Part shown: piece after piece, positions 63,646 to 64,000 of the stretch
Layout: each line of letters begins with the position of its first letter
Numbering within the stretch: the stretch's first letter is position 1
Assembly: GCA_965217265.1 (NCBI GenBank)
Contig: CBDCHP010000007.1
Coordinates: 184,163 to 248,162 of the forward strand
Source: JAGRGG01 sp965217265
Lineage (GTDB): Bacteria > Pseudomonadota > Alphaproteobacteria > Geminicoccales > Geminicoccaceae
DNA: 64,000 nucleotides
Reading direction: 5' to 3'
Position numbers and translations under genes: made by a program
Notes under the pieces: generated by a model
The model's input: only the letters and a program-made list of their open reading frames with translations
What the model was told of the DNA's origin: nothing
Database searches by the model: none

Positions 63646-64000
63646 AAGGCCGGGCCTTGATCTCGATCGTCACCACGTCGCGGTAGCGGCCGGCGCGAAC
63701 GCGGTTCGGGTTGCCCGTGACCCGAAAGCTCAAGTTCCGCCGCGCGTCGCCGATTTCGGACGTATCGGGCGTGAACGGCTCGCCGAAGGTGACGGGGGCG
63801 CCGTCCAGGCTGGTCTGGTAGGGGAGCGACCAAGCCTCGTCGTAGGCGTCGCCTTCGAGGCGGCGAAGGACGGTCGCGCCGGAAGCCTCGAACGAGTCGG
63901 CGCTGAAGTCCAGATCGTAGCCGGTGTTGGCGGTGACGTAGAGGGCGGCCGAGCCGGTCTCGTTCTGCGCCAGCTCGCCGAAATCGATCAGCCCCTCGGT
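63644..64000 (-). CDS. C-terminal fragment of a secreted beta-sandwich protein (possible spore-coat-U/Csu pilin-like)
   Basis: The last 118 residues of a leftward gene cut by the window edge; no start codon is visible. The segment reads EGLIDFGELAQNETGSAALY, then alternating beta strands, and ends NRVRAGRYRDVVTIEIKARP. The closing AGxYxDxVTIEI is typical of spore-coat-U (SCPU) domain fimbrial proteins, but the call is tentative. Its TGA overlaps the repeat terminus (TGAACGCTTCGCG). Confidence 0.55.
   Translation of the reverse strand, partial: TEGLIDFGELAQNETGSAALYVTANTGYDLDFSADSFEASGATVLRRLEGDAYDEAWSLPYQTSLDGAPVTFGEPFTPDTSEIGDARRNLSFRVTGNPNRVRAGRYRDVVTIEIKARP

Overview
The window looks like chromosomal DNA of a free-living, aerobic, high-GC alphaproteobacterium, probably Rhodospirillales-like. 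The evidence is the uniformly GC-rich codon use, the complete 14-gene nuoA-N operon followed by birA, coaX, rnj and mce (a classic alphaproteobacterial order), a MinCDE system, an NDUFAF6-like complex I assembly protein, and both Fe-type and Cu/Zn superoxide dismutases. GTG and TTG starts are frequent. No phage, plasmid or CRISPR signal was seen. One small degenerate IS5-type element is present.

Layout. 1-7.1 kb: the 5' part of argJ, a secreted parvulin-type isomerase, a branched-chain-amino-acid-type binding protein with LivH but no LivM/G/F, a periplasmic MsrB, a Yellow/major-royal-jelly-like secreted protein, tRNA-Glu, a DUF3553 protein and a GcvT-family protein resembling DMSP demethylase DmdA. 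7.3-11.6 kb: a glycosyltransferase and a glycogen-debranching-type glucosidase, each broken by one frameshift, then the IS5-type element inserted at the glucosidase stop codon. 11.7-14.2 kb: a GGDEF/EAL protein. 14.3-32.9 kb: one long leftward run, nuoABCDEFGHIJKLMN-birA-coaX-rnj-mce-DUF1467, with a recognisable promoter upstream of nuoA. 33.1-33.5 kb: divergent tRNA-Asp and tRNA-Gln genes with a dispersed inverted repeat between their promoters.

33.7-38.1 kb is the most unusual region: four rightward genes encoding a YcaO protein, a TfuA protein with a long C-terminal extension, a HEXXH metallopeptidase, and a small unrecognised protein whose C-terminus follows a Gly-Gly and contains three GMKV repeats. 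YcaO-TfuA pairs install backbone thioamides, so this could be a ribosomally made, modified peptide pathway. 38.1-45.7 kb: a frameshifted secreted beta-helix protein, a DUF985 cupin, trmFO, minCDE, creA, the NDUFAF6-like protein and sodB. 45.8-51.7 kb: a leftward catabolic-looking operon (SDR, PotA/D/B/C-like ABC importer, HisD-like dehydrogenase with altered metal ligands). 51.9-64 kb: dienelactone hydrolase, MipA/OmpV, an amino-acid transporter, gamma-glutamyltransferase, a ThDP enzyme with a TAXI-TRAP transporter, a VOC protein, sodC and a truncated gene.

A family of about 145-bp inverted-repeat elements (five copies plus one half copy) lies in intergenic gaps across the window, often touching stop codons. 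Some neighbours end on a TGA that overlaps the repeat terminus.
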